From Ruminococcus sp. (GTDB lineage Bacteria; Bacillota; Clostridia; Oscillospirales; Ruminococcaceae): a stretch of DNA of 41,335 bases. This document shows, piece by piece, positions 24,402 to 33,048 of this stretch. Position numbers and translations under genes: made by a program. Each line of letters opens with the position of its first letter. The first letter of the stretch is position 1. Location: assembly GCF_024691275.1 (NCBI RefSeq), contig NZ_JAILNU010000005.1, forward strand, positions 1-41,335. The letters are read 5' to 3'. The notes under the pieces are model-generated. The model was not told the DNA's origin. It ran no database searches and saw only the letters and a program-made list of their open reading frames with translations.

Positions 24402-25013
24402 TTCTGCCGAAGTTGTTACCGTTGTGGTAACACACTGCTCCGTCGTTACCGCTTCCGTAACTATTTCGGAAGTCGTCTGTTCTGCGGAGATCTCTGCCGC
24501 CTTCATATCAGAAAACTTCATGGTCAGCTTATTGTTCGGCATCTCAAAGCCGCTTAGCCAGCCGTTTTCATCAACGGTCATTATATAGTCTCCGCCGTCA
24601 AGACTTCCGCTGATTTTAAGAAGTCCGCCGCTTTCCTCGCCATTGAGCTCATCGAGCTTCGCGTTGTCATCAACAGCTTTCATAAGATTGAGCATCATGG
24701 CTTTCACGGGCAGAGCCGACTGCGGCACCGAAAAGCTCAGTCCCTTATACGAGGCTGTCACGCTTCCCTCGGAAAATTCAAGCTTTACGCCGCTGAGCGT
24801 GTTTGGTGCGCTGAATTCGATCTCCCACACTCCTTCTCCGTAACGCATGATATTGCCCTTGGCTTCAAGACGGTCAACGGTAATGTCCGCAGCCGCCGAA
24901 AAGGCTGTGTTAAGTCCGTTTTTGCGCGAGCTCCTGCTGACATTCGGGACTGTACACGCCGTAAGACAGAACATGATCGTAACAGCTGCAACGAATGTAA
25001 AAACTTTTTTCAT
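24399..25013 (-). CDS. Putative lipoprotein with Thr/Val-rich tail
   Basis: ATG 25011-25013 has GGAGC eight bases upstream. The 204-residue product has a lipoprotein signal peptide with lipobox LTAC (Cys about 19), a beta-rich domain from ITVDRLEAKGNI to MKFSDMKAAEI, and a low-complexity C-terminus of Thr, Val and Glu. The alternating beta-strand layout (ANTLSGVKLEFSEGSVTASYKG) resembles LolA/LolB-like folds, but I cannot assign it. It is the last gene of the nnrD operon, 54 bases after nnrD. Confidence 0.75.
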   Translation of the reverse strand: MKKVFTFVAAVTIMFCLTACTVPNVSRSSRKNGLNTAFSAAADITVDRLEAKGNIMRYGEGVWEIEFSAPNTLSGVKLEFSEGSVTASYKGLSFSVPQSALPVKAMMLNLMKAVDDNAKLDELNGEESGGLLKISGSLDGGDYIMTVDENGWLSGFEMPNNKLTMKFSDMKAAEISAEQTTSEIVTEAVTTEQCVTTTVTTSAE

Positions 25014-25067
25014 AATACCAGCTCCAATCATAGTATCGGAAAATAAATTTTCACATCCTGCCACCGC

Positions 25068-26774
25068 TCAGACGGTCATATTGCGCTTCTTTTCCTTTAG
25101 GATTCCGAATGCTTCAGGAAGATGACTGATTATGTCACGAGGCAGCATCGCTTCCATACCGAGCTTCATCGCTGCCCTGTCCCCTGCAAGTCCGTGCATA
25201 TACACTCCTGCACAAGCTCCGTCAAAAATACCGCAGCCCTGTGCAGCAGCCGAACCGATCATACCTGCCAGCACATCACCGCTTCCGCCCACGCTCATTC
25301 CTGCATTTCCTGTGTGGTTTGCAGCTGTACTGTGACTGTCTGCGATGACCGTGCCGCCGCCTTTTAGAACGACCGTTACATCGTACTTCTCCGCATATTT
25401 CTCCGCAGCAAGTATCCTGTTCGACGATATCACCTGAGTTTCGCAGTTGATAAGCCTTGCCATTTCACCCACATGGGGAGTAATGATGACATCCGTCTGC
25501 TTCTTCGTTAAAATATCTATGTCCCTTGCTATGCAGTTTATTCCATCTGCGTCTATAATTACAGGACATTTTGCATTCTGTGTGACAAATTTCGTCAGTT
25601 CAATGGTATCGGGAGTCACTCCCATACCGCAGCCTATGACCACTGCCGTTGCACGTTTCATAGCCGTCCCGATGAGCTCAGTGCTGGTATCGTACAGCAT
25701 GAAGCCGTAATCATCACATTCAAGTTCAAGATAAGTTGCTTCGGGAACAAGTGTGGATATAGTATCTATGCACTTTTCCACGGAAGCTACACGCACGATG
25801 CCTGCACCGCTCCTGAGTGCGCCCAGAGCCGCAAAGGCTGCTGCTCCGCGCATGGAAGAGCTTCCTGCGATAACGAGCACCTCACCGAAATTGCCCTTAT
25901 GTGCATCACTTTCGCGCTTGGGGGGATAAGCCGAAAGGAAACTGCGGTCAATACGGAAATACTTTCGGTCGCCTTCAAGTACGCTCAGCGCTTTCTTCGG
26001 GATACCTATATCCGCTACTATAACTCTACCGCAGAACTTTTTAAGGGGGAACTGCGTCATTCCCGATTTTATAAAGCCAAAGGTCAGAGTCTCGTCCGCC
26101 TTGAAAATACCTGCTGCCGCTGTTCCTGTAGAGCTGTTTCCGCCGCTGGGGACATCGACCGCTATGCGGTAAGCTCCCGAGCCGATGCTGAATATACCCA
26201 TCGTGTCCTTGTCGAGCTGTCCGTGGAAGCCTGTTCCGAATACACCGTCAACAAGCACCTGCGCACCGACTACAGCCCCCTTTATAAGTCCCATTCTTCG
26301 CTTCTCGGCATTGAGTATGTCATCAAGCGGATTGCGGGTATGGATCTCCTCATCGGGATCAATGGTTCTGGGCTGTATGGTCATATAATCCAGCTCTGCC
26401 GCTTCGATAGCAGCCTCAACATTGCCGCTGCGAAAACCCTCTATGAAGGTTATACGCTCCCTTGGCAGCCTGCTGAGCATCTCCTGCGCAAGAGGCGTTC
26501 TCGGAAGTCCGCCGATGTGTATGATCGTGATGTTGTAGCCTTTGTATACAAGTATGTCCGCAGCCGCAAAACAGTCACCACCGTTATTGCCCGTACCTGC
26601 AAGGAATACCACTGAGCAGTCCTCGGGCCGCAGCTTCGCCTCGCTGCGGCAGTAACCTTCGATAAGCTCCGAAAGCCTCTTTCCCGCGTTCTCCATAAGC
26701 TCCCGCTTTGATACTCCCAGCTTCTCAGAGCGTTCCTCTATACGCCCCATTTGCTTTGGTGTAACTATCTGCAT
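25068..26774 (-). CDS. nnrD: Bifunctional NAD(P)H-hydrate repair enzyme (epimerase + dehydratase)
   Basis: A 568-residue fusion. The N-terminal YjeF_N epimerase domain (about 1-235) has GTGNNGGDCFAAA and FGTGFHGQL; the C-terminal ADP/ATP-dependent NAD(P)H-hydrate dehydratase (about 265-560) has VLVIAGSSSMRGAA, IIDADGINCI, ITPHVGEMARL and the nucleotide-binding NAGMSVGGSGDVLAGMIG. Together they convert both R- and S-hydrates of NADH/NADPH back to the usable cofactor. ATG 26772-26774 follows TAGGAGG. It sits 35 bases after a GT-C-like gene in a five-gene operon. Confidence 0.95.
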   Translation of the reverse strand: MQIVTPKQMGRIEERSEKLGVSKRELMENAGKRLSELIEGYCRSEAKLRPEDCSVVFLAGTGNNGGDCFAAADILVYKGYNITIIHIGGLPRTPLAQEMLSRLPRERITFIEGFRSGNVEAAIEAAELDYMTIQPRTIDPDEEIHTRNPLDDILNAEKRRMGLIKGAVVGAQVLVDGVFGTGFHGQLDKDTMGIFSIGSGAYRIAVDVPSGGNSSTGTAAAGIFKADETLTFGFIKSGMTQFPLKKFCGRVIVADIGIPKKALSVLEGDRKYFRIDRSFLSAYPPKRESDAHKGNFGEVLVIAGSSSMRGAAAFAALGALRSGAGIVRVASVEKCIDTISTLVPEATYLELECDDYGFMLYDTSTELIGTAMKRATAVVIGCGMGVTPDTIELTKFVTQNAKCPVIIDADGINCIARDIDILTKKQTDVIITPHVGEMARLINCETQVISSNRILAAEKYAEKYDVTVVLKGGGTVIADSHSTAANHTGNAGMSVGGSGDVLAGMIGSAAAQGCGIFDGACAGVYMHGLAGDRAAMKLGMEAMLPRDIISHLPEAFGILKEKKRNMTV

Positions 26775-26809
26775 TTAAAATACCTCCTATCGCGCATAAT
26801 ATGCGTTAT

Positions 26810-28537
26810 TTATTTTCTTTCGTAAACATTTCCCGTCTGATCGTCTATCCACTTCAGCTGCGGATATTCGTCAAGAAGGTCTTCTCTGATATATATACTG
26901 TCTGTGTAGTCATCTTCGTCAAGTTTAAAGAAGTTCAGCATTTCTTTTCTCGCAACGGGAAGATACTTCACGCCCTCCAGCATCTCTTCACCATATACCT
27001 CATCTATAGGGCAGTAGCCTATTATGAAATCAGGCAGTCCTTTTTCACGCCAGCTTGCAAACACTGCTTCAACGTCCTCTTTGTACTTGTAGTGCATATA
27101 CAGATCATCAGGACAGTCAACATTGAAGTTGATAAAGATGTTTTTGTCGAAATACGGCTGGATCATAGCTGCATCTCCCTGCACGTAAGTATAGTGCTGC
27201 TTTATTTCCCTGTGTTTGGAAGGGAGTTCAAGCTGCTGGAACATATACTTGTATTTATCTTCATCTTTTTCCTTTGTATCTACTTCCAATGCCTGCCATG
27301 CAGCAAGTATCTTCCTGTCCTCAAGGTGATTGTCCTTTATAAACTTTGCAGCCCATGTGAAGCCGCACTGCTTCTTTATATCATGAAATGAAGCAACACC
27401 ACTGTAAACTATAGGCATTACCGCAAGAAATACTCCCAGTCCGACAGCAGCCTTTTTTATCAGTGCAGAATCTATACCTGCCCATATCTTCTTCATATAT
27501 TCAGGAAACTCGATTTTTCCGTTTTCATCAAGCATAACCCAGAATATGAATATGTGCAGAAGTGCGCCTATACCAAGATGATATGCCGACATATACTTGA
27601 ATACCATGAACAATGACATTAACAAATACGGCACGATGAACGTGAGAAGTTTCCTGTTTTTTGCTGTTATGGAGATAAGTGCTATCCACATTGCTATACC
27701 TATCGGCAGCTCCACATAAAATATCGCTGAGTATTCCTTCAATCCCGAAAGTCCTATCATAGTACCGCTCCAGCTCTCAAACGGGAATATAGATATCAGC
27801 TTGTAGCTTGTCAGGTTCAGCAATGTTATATCATTGTCCGAAGTAGGATAGTAGCAGTCCTCCGCAGGTATTATCATCAGTATGAGAACAACTGCGACGG
27901 CAAGTATCAGGCAGAGAGAATAGAATCTCCTGTCCTTCCAGAAAAGGTGCATCTTCTTGTTCCTGATGAGCTCCGCGATTATCTCGATAGTCCATGCTAT
28001 ACACAGTCCGCCTGCTATCATTATGCCGAATGCCGTCGACAGGCAAAGCAGTATAAGCGAAAGAACATACTTTAACGAGTGAGTATTGCGCTCTTTGTAG
28101 GTCATCGCCATAAGGAAGAATGCGATCATCGTTATCGAGTACGGGCGACTGTATATCCCGTAATGGAAAAAGAAAAAATACGTAAACGGCAGCAGATACT
28201 TCACAGGCTTCGGGAACGGTGCCTTGAATATGAGCAGTGCCATTGCCACCGTACAGAAGGTTATATTTATAGCCTTCAGCGTGATATCCACAGGTGCGCC
28301 GTTCTTCGCAAAGACCGAGAGTATAAGATGCCAGAGCGGCGGGTGTCCCTCATAATGCGGTACTACCGTAAACATATCCTTATACGACGCGCTTTTTGCT
28401 ATCTGCCACGCCTGCGTCTCGTCGAACCAAAGCTCGTGGAAACAGCTGACGAATATCAGTCCCAAAGCATATACGGCAAGTACCGCAAGACCAGTCCAAA
28501 ATCCTTTTTTATCATTTTTGCCTATCATAATACGCAT
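26810..28537 (-). CDS. GT-C-fold-like polytopic membrane protein, paralogue B
   Basis: The 575-residue protein has about ten to eleven hydrophobic segments in residues 12-400 and a soluble C-terminal domain of about 170 residues. The first outer loop carries LWFDETQAWQIA and HYEGHPPLWH, the Asp/Glu-containing loop typical of GT-C lipid-phosphate-sugar-dependent glycosyltransferases. Donor and acceptor are unknown. It is a close duplicate of the next gene upstream: residues 15-125 and 440-520 are nearly identical, while the region 225-290 and parts of the tail have diverged. ATG 28535-28537 follows AGGAG. Confidence 0.8.
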   Translation of the reverse strand: MRIMIGKNDKKGFWTGLAVLAVYALGLIFVSCFHELWFDETQAWQIAKSASYKDMFTVVPHYEGHPPLWHLILSVFAKNGAPVDITLKAINITFCTVAMALLIFKAPFPKPVKYLLPFTYFFFFHYGIYSRPYSITMIAFFLMAMTYKERNTHSLKYVLSLILLCLSTAFGIMIAGGLCIAWTIEIIAELIRNKKMHLFWKDRRFYSLCLILAVAVVLILMIIPAEDCYYPTSDNDITLLNLTSYKLISIFPFESWSGTMIGLSGLKEYSAIFYVELPIGIAMWIALISITAKNRKLLTFIVPYLLMSLFMVFKYMSAYHLGIGALLHIFIFWVMLDENGKIEFPEYMKKIWAGIDSALIKKAAVGLGVFLAVMPIVYSGVASFHDIKKQCGFTWAAKFIKDNHLEDRKILAAWQALEVDTKEKDEDKYKYMFQQLELPSKHREIKQHYTYVQGDAAMIQPYFDKNIFINFNVDCPDDLYMHYKYKEDVEAVFASWREKGLPDFIIGYCPIDEVYGEEMLEGVKYLPVARKEMLNFFKLDEDDYTDSIYIREDLLDEYPQLKWIDDQTGNVYERK

Positions 28538-28561
28538 CTACACTCCTATCATATTTTCCAA

Positions 28562-30292
28562 TCATTTTCTTTCAAAAATGTTACCACTCTGATCGTCTAT
28601 CCACTTCAGCTGCGGATACTCTTTGAACAGGTCTTCACGTAAATATAAACGCTCATAATATGTGTTGATATCAAGCTTATAAAACAAATTGTATTCCAAC
28701 AGATACACCGGCAGATACTTTACACCGTCCAGTGTTTCTTCGTCATACACCTCATCTATAGGACAATAGTCTACTATGAGATCAGGCAGTCCCTTTTCAC
28801 GCCAGCTTTCAAATACTGCGTCAGCGTCCTCTTTATACTTGTAGTGCATATAAAGATCATCAGGACAGTCAACATTGAAATTCATAAAAATGTTTCTGTC
28901 AAAGTATGGCAGGATCATCACAGGATCTCCCATAAGGTATGTCCTGTTTTCCAATACTCTACCATGTTTTGAAGGCATTTCAAGTACCTTGAACATATTG
29001 TCCGAAGCCAAACCGCTGTCAGCAGATTCATCATATGTGACATTCCATTTTGCCATTATCTTCCTGTCTTCAAGATGATTCTCCTTGATTATTTCGGCAA
29101 ACCTGCTTATGCCGCACTCGCCCTTTATATCCATGTATGAAGCTCCGATACTGTATACTACAGGCATGATGCAGACAATTATCCCGATACCGCAGACAGC
29201 TTTGCGTATCAGCGGCGAATCAATGCTGTTTTTCATTTTCACAAAAATAGCAGGGAGCTGTATGCCTCCCTCCTGCTCTGCAATTATCCAGAATATGAAT
29301 ACATGAAACAATGAGCTTATACCGATATGATGTGCCGACATATAGTGGAATGACATAAAAGCCGTCATAATTATATACGGCACCAAAAATGTCATCAGCT
29401 TTCTGTTTTTCTTCGTCAGCAATATCAACGCAAGCCATAAAACAGTTCCGATAATAAGCTCGGCTGCAAGTACAGGTATATATTCCTTATCGCCGTCAAG
29501 ACCGATCATAATGCCGCTCCAGCTCTCAAAAGGAAGTATCAGGAGCGTTTTGTAATGATCGGTATTCGTAAGCACCTCGCCGAGTGATCCTTTGTTTTCA
29601 ATGCCGCCGTAATAGCAGTCCTCCGCAGGCGTTATCATCAGTATAAGCACTACAGCTATAACAAGTATCAGGCAGAGAGTATAAAATCTCCTGTCCTTCC
29701 AGAAAAGTTGCATCTCCTTGTTCCTGATGAGCTCCGCGATTATCTCGATAGTCCACGCTATACACAGTCCGCCTGCTATCATGATGCCGAACGCTGTAGT
29801 CATGCAGAACAGTATCATCGAAAGGATATATCTCAGCGGCTTGGTATTGCGTTCCTTGCAGGTCATCGCCATGAGGCAGAATGCGATCATGGTGATGGAG
29901 TACGGACGATTGTATATCCCGTAATGGAAAAAGAAAAAATACGTAAACGGCAGCAGATACTTCACAGGCTTCGGGAACGGTGCCTTGAATATGAGCAGCG
30001 CCATTGCCAACGTACAGAAGGTTATATTTACAGCCTTTAGCGTGATATCCACAGGTGCGCCGTTCTTCGCAAAGACCGAGAGTATAAGATGCCAGAGCGG
30101 CGAGTGTCCCTCATAATGCGGTACTACCGTAAACATATCCTTATACGATGCGCTTTTTGCTATCTGCCACGCCTGTGTCTCGTCGAACCAAAGCTCGTGA
30201 AAGCTGCTCACGAATATCAGTCCGACCGTGTAAAGTAAAAGAACAGCCATTCCTACAATGACTTCCCTTTTGCGAATCTCATCCCCCCCCAT
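28562..30292 (-). CDS. GT-C-fold-like polytopic membrane protein, paralogue A (8-G tract at start)
   Basis: A 576-residue protein of the same architecture as the downstream gene: LWFDETQAWQIA, HYEGHSPLWH (Ser where the paralogue has Pro), multiple membrane helices, and a soluble C-terminal domain with NFNVDCPDDLYMHYKYKED and YCPIDEVYDEETL. ATG 30290-30292 has AGGAG seven bases upstream and is immediately followed by a run that makes eight consecutive G (30283-30290 as C on the plus strand), encoding Met-Gly-Gly-Asp. A next in-frame Met at residue 15 could restart translation. The two genes are separated by only 24 bases. Confidence 0.8.
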   Translation of the reverse strand: MGGDEIRKREVIVGMAVLLLYTVGLIFVSSFHELWFDETQAWQIAKSASYKDMFTVVPHYEGHSPLWHLILSVFAKNGAPVDITLKAVNITFCTLAMALLIFKAPFPKPVKYLLPFTYFFFFHYGIYNRPYSITMIAFCLMAMTCKERNTKPLRYILSMILFCMTTAFGIMIAGGLCIAWTIEIIAELIRNKEMQLFWKDRRFYTLCLILVIAVVLILMITPAEDCYYGGIENKGSLGEVLTNTDHYKTLLILPFESWSGIMIGLDGDKEYIPVLAAELIIGTVLWLALILLTKKNRKLMTFLVPYIIMTAFMSFHYMSAHHIGISSLFHVFIFWIIAEQEGGIQLPAIFVKMKNSIDSPLIRKAVCGIGIIVCIMPVVYSIGASYMDIKGECGISRFAEIIKENHLEDRKIMAKWNVTYDESADSGLASDNMFKVLEMPSKHGRVLENRTYLMGDPVMILPYFDRNIFMNFNVDCPDDLYMHYKYKEDADAVFESWREKGLPDLIVDYCPIDEVYDEETLDGVKYLPVYLLEYNLFYKLDINTYYERLYLREDLFKEYPQLKWIDDQSGNIFERK

Positions 30293-30303
30293 TCCGAAAC
30301 TCC

Positions 30304-30828
30304 TTAAAGCTCCTTAGCTCTTAACCTTGCAGGAAGGAACTTGGTTATGTTCTCCAGCATTCTCTCATCAGGAGAAAACACAAGTCTCGCAGAGCCAACT
30401 GTCTCATCGTTGAAATCAGCATAATACTCGTGTGAAGCTATATTATCCGTCGCAAATATCACAGTCATATCCTCTGTCTCTTCAAGATCATCGCTGTACT
30501 TACCGAAAGCGGTGAACTGCCTTACATTGGTCGAGATCATCTCGCGGCGCTTCTTCTTTGCGATTATCTTGTCAACGTCAAGCTCTCCGTTGGTAAATGC
30601 GTACTCGTACTCAACATAGGTGTTCTGCACTATATTGAACGTTCCATAGCCCGATATCACCGCAAGCACAAGCCCTAACAGTGCCACCAGCGGATTTCTC
30701 AGCTGAAGCAGCGCAAGTACTGCGAGCGCAGCAGAGAATAGTATGCCTACCACTATCATCAGTACACGGCGCGTCTTATCGGACGAGGTCTCATTCTTTT
30801 TTACAAGCTGTTCAGCAAAATTATCCAT
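30304..30828 (-). CDS. Small two-helix membrane protein (DUF6106-like)
   Basis: A 174-residue protein with two adjacent hydrophobic segments (about 23-45 and 48-65) followed by a cytosolic PH-like beta domain that contains YVEYEYAFTNGELDVDKIIA and a basic AKKKRREMIS turn. This pattern fits the DUF6106 family as I remember it, with unknown function. It is the first gene of the operon leading into the two GT-C-like genes (11-base gap), nnrD and a lipoprotein, and has a recognisable promoter. Confidence 0.7.
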   Translation of the reverse strand: MDNFAEQLVKKNETSSDKTRRVLMIVVGILFSAALAVLALLQLRNPLVALLGLVLAVISGYGTFNIVQNTYVEYEYAFTNGELDVDKIIAKKKRREMISTNVRQFTAFGKYSDDLEETEDMTVIFATDNIASHEYYADFNDETVGSARLVFSPDERMLENITKFLPARLRAKEL

Positions 30829-30870
30829 TTTTTAACTCCATTTCATTTCTTATATTATAATTGTAATACT

Positions 30871-30899
30871 ATAATATCACATTTTCCGTCAGATTGCAA
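30871..30899 (-). promoter_or_regulatory. Promoter of the DUF6106 / GT-C / nnrD operon
   Basis: On the minus strand TTGCAA (30894-30899) and TATTAT (30871-30876) are 17 bases apart, about 43 bases before the first start codon. Confidence 0.65.
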
Positions 30900-30979
30900 C
30901 AAAACCATTCAATTTTTTAATCGGCTTCATCTTTTTTTCACAAGTGTTATCTCTGATGAGACTTTTTTTCAAAAAGCAC

Positions 30980-31008
30980 TTGATTTTTTTTATTTCTGCG
31001 TATATAAT
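30980..31008 (+). promoter_or_regulatory. Promoter of the pheS T-box transcript
   Basis: TTGATT (30980-30985), 17 bases, TATAAT (31003-31008). Transcription would begin near 31015, directly before the T-box stem I. Confidence 0.8.
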
Positions 31009-31017
31009 TAGTTTATA

Positions 31018-31263
31018 ACCCGTTGACTGAGAGAGTAAGTTTGTGACAGTTTCCGCAGAGAGGAGCGAAAAGGTGCGAGCGCTCCGTAACTATGCATACC
31101 GAAGTTCACTCACGAGGGGCGGAGCGGAAGCGCCTGCCGAAAGGTTCGCGTTGTAGGCTGACGACGTAGGTCTGCGTTAAAGACAAGAGAGTGTCGGCTC
31201 TCCTGACCAAAGGTGGTATAAAAGCAAGGTTTAAGTCTTGTCCTTTAGGGCAGGACTTTTTTA
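31018..31263 (+). ncRNA. T-box riboswitch, tRNA-Phe type, upstream of pheS
   Basis: The leader starts with a stem I whose GAGAGAGTAAG resembles the conserved AG-bulge/GA region. It contains a candidate UUC (Phe) specifier at 31105-31107 followed by A, and ends with the T-box core AAGGTGGTATAAAAGC (about 31210-31225). The bulge TGGT would pair with the ACCA end of a tRNA with discriminator A, as in tRNA-Phe. An intrinsic terminator follows: AGTCTTGTCC / GGGCAGGACT (31234-31256) with a T-run to 31263. Uncharged tRNA-Phe should stabilise the antiterminator and switch on pheS. The specifier assignment comes from inspection; the stem was not folded computationally. Confidence 0.9.
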
Positions 31264-31291
31264 TTTAGTCACGACACATAATATTTGCAGC

Positions 31292-31352
31292 GGCTGATGC
31301 CCACATCAGCCCGTCCTTATGAACAACACCAACGGAGCGATGTGGGCATCGC
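31292..31352. repeat. Pair of short palindromes between T-box terminator and pheS
   Basis: GGCTGATG-ccca-CATCAGCC (31292-31311) and GCGATG-tggg-CATCGC (31337-31352) are each perfect hairpins and are also inverted copies of one another (TGATGCCCACAT against CGATGTGGGCAT). The first resembles the palindrome at 11592-11614. No T-run follows, so they should not block read-through into pheS. Confidence 0.55.
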
Positions 31353-31386
31353 CCCCCTACACACAAAATCATTCTGAGGTGAAACA

Positions 31387-32415
31387 ATGAAAGAACAGCT
31401 TGAAAAAATCGAAGCGCTGGCTAAGCAGGAGCTCGAATCCTGCACCGAGATCAAGGCGCTGGACGACCTGAGGATAAAATTCCTCGGAAAAAAAGGTGAG
31501 CTCACCGCTATCTTAAAACAGATGGGTAAGCTCTCCGCAGAAGAAAGGCCTGTTATCGGTCAGCTCGCTAACAAGGTAAGAGCTGATATCGAAGAAGCTC
31601 TCGGCAGCAAGCTCGCTTCACTTAAAGCAAACGCTCAGGCTGCTAAGCTGGCAGAGGAAAAGATCGACATCACTCTCCCCGGTAAACACGCTCCATTCGG
31701 CAAGCTCCACCCACTTACAAAGGTAGAGAACGAGATCAGAGAAATATTCATCGGCATGGGCTTCAATATCGCTGACGGCCCCGAGATTGACGACGATTAC
31801 CATGTATTCGAGGCTCTTAATCTCCCACCGGATCACCCTGCAAGAGATACTCAGGATACTTTCTATATCGAGGGCACTAACGAGACAGTCCTCCTCCGTA
31901 CACAGACCTCTTCAGTACAGGTTCACGTTATGGAAAACCAGAAGCCACCTATCCGTATCATCTCTCCCGGTCGTGTTTTCCGTTCGGACGCTGTTGATGC
32001 TACTCACTCCCCTCTCTTCCACCAGATAGAGGGTCTCGTAGTTGACAAGGGCATCACAATGAGCGACCTCAAGGGCACTCTCGAAATGCTCATGAAGAAG
32101 CTCTATGGCAACGACTGCAAGCTCCGTTTCCGTCCTCACCACTTCCCCTTCACCGAGCCAAGCTGCGAAGTTGATATAAGCTGCTTCAACTGCGGCGGAA
32201 AGGGCTGCTCAATGTGTAAGGACGAGGGCTATATCGAGCTTCTCGGCGCAGGCATGGTTCACCCGAAGGTCCTTGAAAACTGCGGTATCGACCCTGAGGA
32301 GTATTCAGGCTTCGCATTCGGTCTCGGACTTGAAAGAATGGTAATGGGACGTTACGATATCAACGACCTCCGTCTCCTCTATGAAAACGATGTTCGCTTC
32401 TTAGAACAGTTCTGA
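31387..32415 (+). CDS. pheS: Phenylalanine-tRNA ligase alpha subunit
   Basis: A 342-residue class II synthetase alpha chain. It has an N-terminal coiled coil (residues 1-85, tRNA-binding), motif 1 around HPLTKVENEIREIFIGMGF, then FEALNLPPDHPARDTQDTFYI, motif 2 FRSDAVDATHSPLFHQIEG, FRPHHFPFTEPSCEV and motif 3 FGLGLERMVMGRYDI. A four-Cys block, CFNCGGKGCSMC, in the insertion before motif 3 is a variant seen in some Firmicutes. It charges tRNA-Phe with PheT in an alpha2beta2 tetramer. Controlled by the T-box just upstream. Unusually, another ORF lies between it and pheT. Confidence 0.97.
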   Translation: MKEQLEKIEALAKQELESCTEIKALDDLRIKFLGKKGELTAILKQMGKLSAEERPVIGQLANKVRADIEEALGSKLASLKANAQAAKLAEEKIDITLPGKHAPFGKLHPLTKVENEIREIFIGMGFNIADGPEIDDDYHVFEALNLPPDHPARDTQDTFYIEGTNETVLLRTQTSSVQVHVMENQKPPIRIISPGRVFRSDAVDATHSPLFHQIEGLVVDKGITMSDLKGTLEMLMKKLYGNDCKLRFRPHHFPFTEPSCEVDISCFNCGGKGCSMCKDEGYIELLGAGMVHPKVLENCGIDPEEYSGFAFGLGLERMVMGRYDINDLRLLYENDVRFLEQF

Positions 32416-32417
32416 GC

Positions 32418-32960
32418 ATGGAACGCTACAGACAGGCACTTAAAAAAAGCTATTTGCCTCATATCATACTTATCCCTGTTATCGTTCTTGTAATAATATA
32501 CTGCATAATAAAGCTCACATCTGTGGGAATGGATCTTGAAACGCTGTATGCCGAATGCTTGATATGGGTACTGCTTCTGTCAGTTGCTTTTCTCACATGG
32601 CTCAATATATTTCTGTACAGCAAAAGACTAAAAAAGCTGAAAGAGGTGCTTCCCCATATCGAAGACCTGCTTGAAAACTGTACGATATCATTTTATGACA
32701 CGCATTTCTTTCTCAGCGAATTCTTCGTTACATTTGAGATACCTATAGCTGTCAGGTATGATGATATCGTTATTATTCGTCCGAAACAGGTTAAAAGAAT
32801 ACAAAACCACGAATTAACTGATTTTTCTTATATAAAGCTCGAATTACAAAGCGGAAAAAAGCTGACAATAAGAAAATTTGCCAAAAAGAATATATTCGGC
32901 AGCAAAAAAAGTTCAATGAAGAAAACAGGAAAGTATTCAATGAGACTGCAAAGCAGTTGA
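32418..32960 (+). CDS. Two-helix membrane protein inserted between pheS and pheT; apparent frameshift at its 3' end
   Basis: ATG 32418 starts two bases after the pheS stop. The 180-residue frame has two hydrophobic segments (about 14-31 and 46-66) and a cytosolic domain of about 110 residues with repeated beta-strand-like stretches (SFYDTHFFLSEFFVTFEIP, IAVRYDDIVIIRPK, YIKLELQSGKKLTIRKF), a layout like YcxB or PH-like domains. I cannot name the family. At AGC-A7-GTTC (32901-32914) the frame changes quality: the annotated tail is low-complexity (KSSMKKTGKYSM), whereas the -1 frame continues as FNEENRKVFNETAKQLKELC to TGA at 32996-32998. A single extra A would give the longer protein. Confidence 0.65.
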   Translation: MERYRQALKKSYLPHIILIPVIVLVIIYCIIKLTSVGMDLETLYAECLIWVLLLSVAFLTWLNIFLYSKRLKKLKEVLPHIEDLLENCTISFYDTHFFLSEFFVTFEIPIAVRYDDIVIIRPKQVKRIQNHELTDFSYIKLELQSGKKLTIRKFAKKNIFGSKKSSMKKTGKYSMRLQSS

Positions 32961-33048
32961 AAGAGCTCTGTCCTCATGCTAAATTCATCGAATATTGAAT
33001 ACACGAAAAGTATGATGATATTTCAAATAAATCGAAAGGAAAAAAGAT

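Noticed and set aside
25899..26615. 238-residue plus-strand open frame opposite nnrD
   Set aside because: It is antisense to the conserved YjeF domain and has no recognisable motif; a by-product of codon bias.
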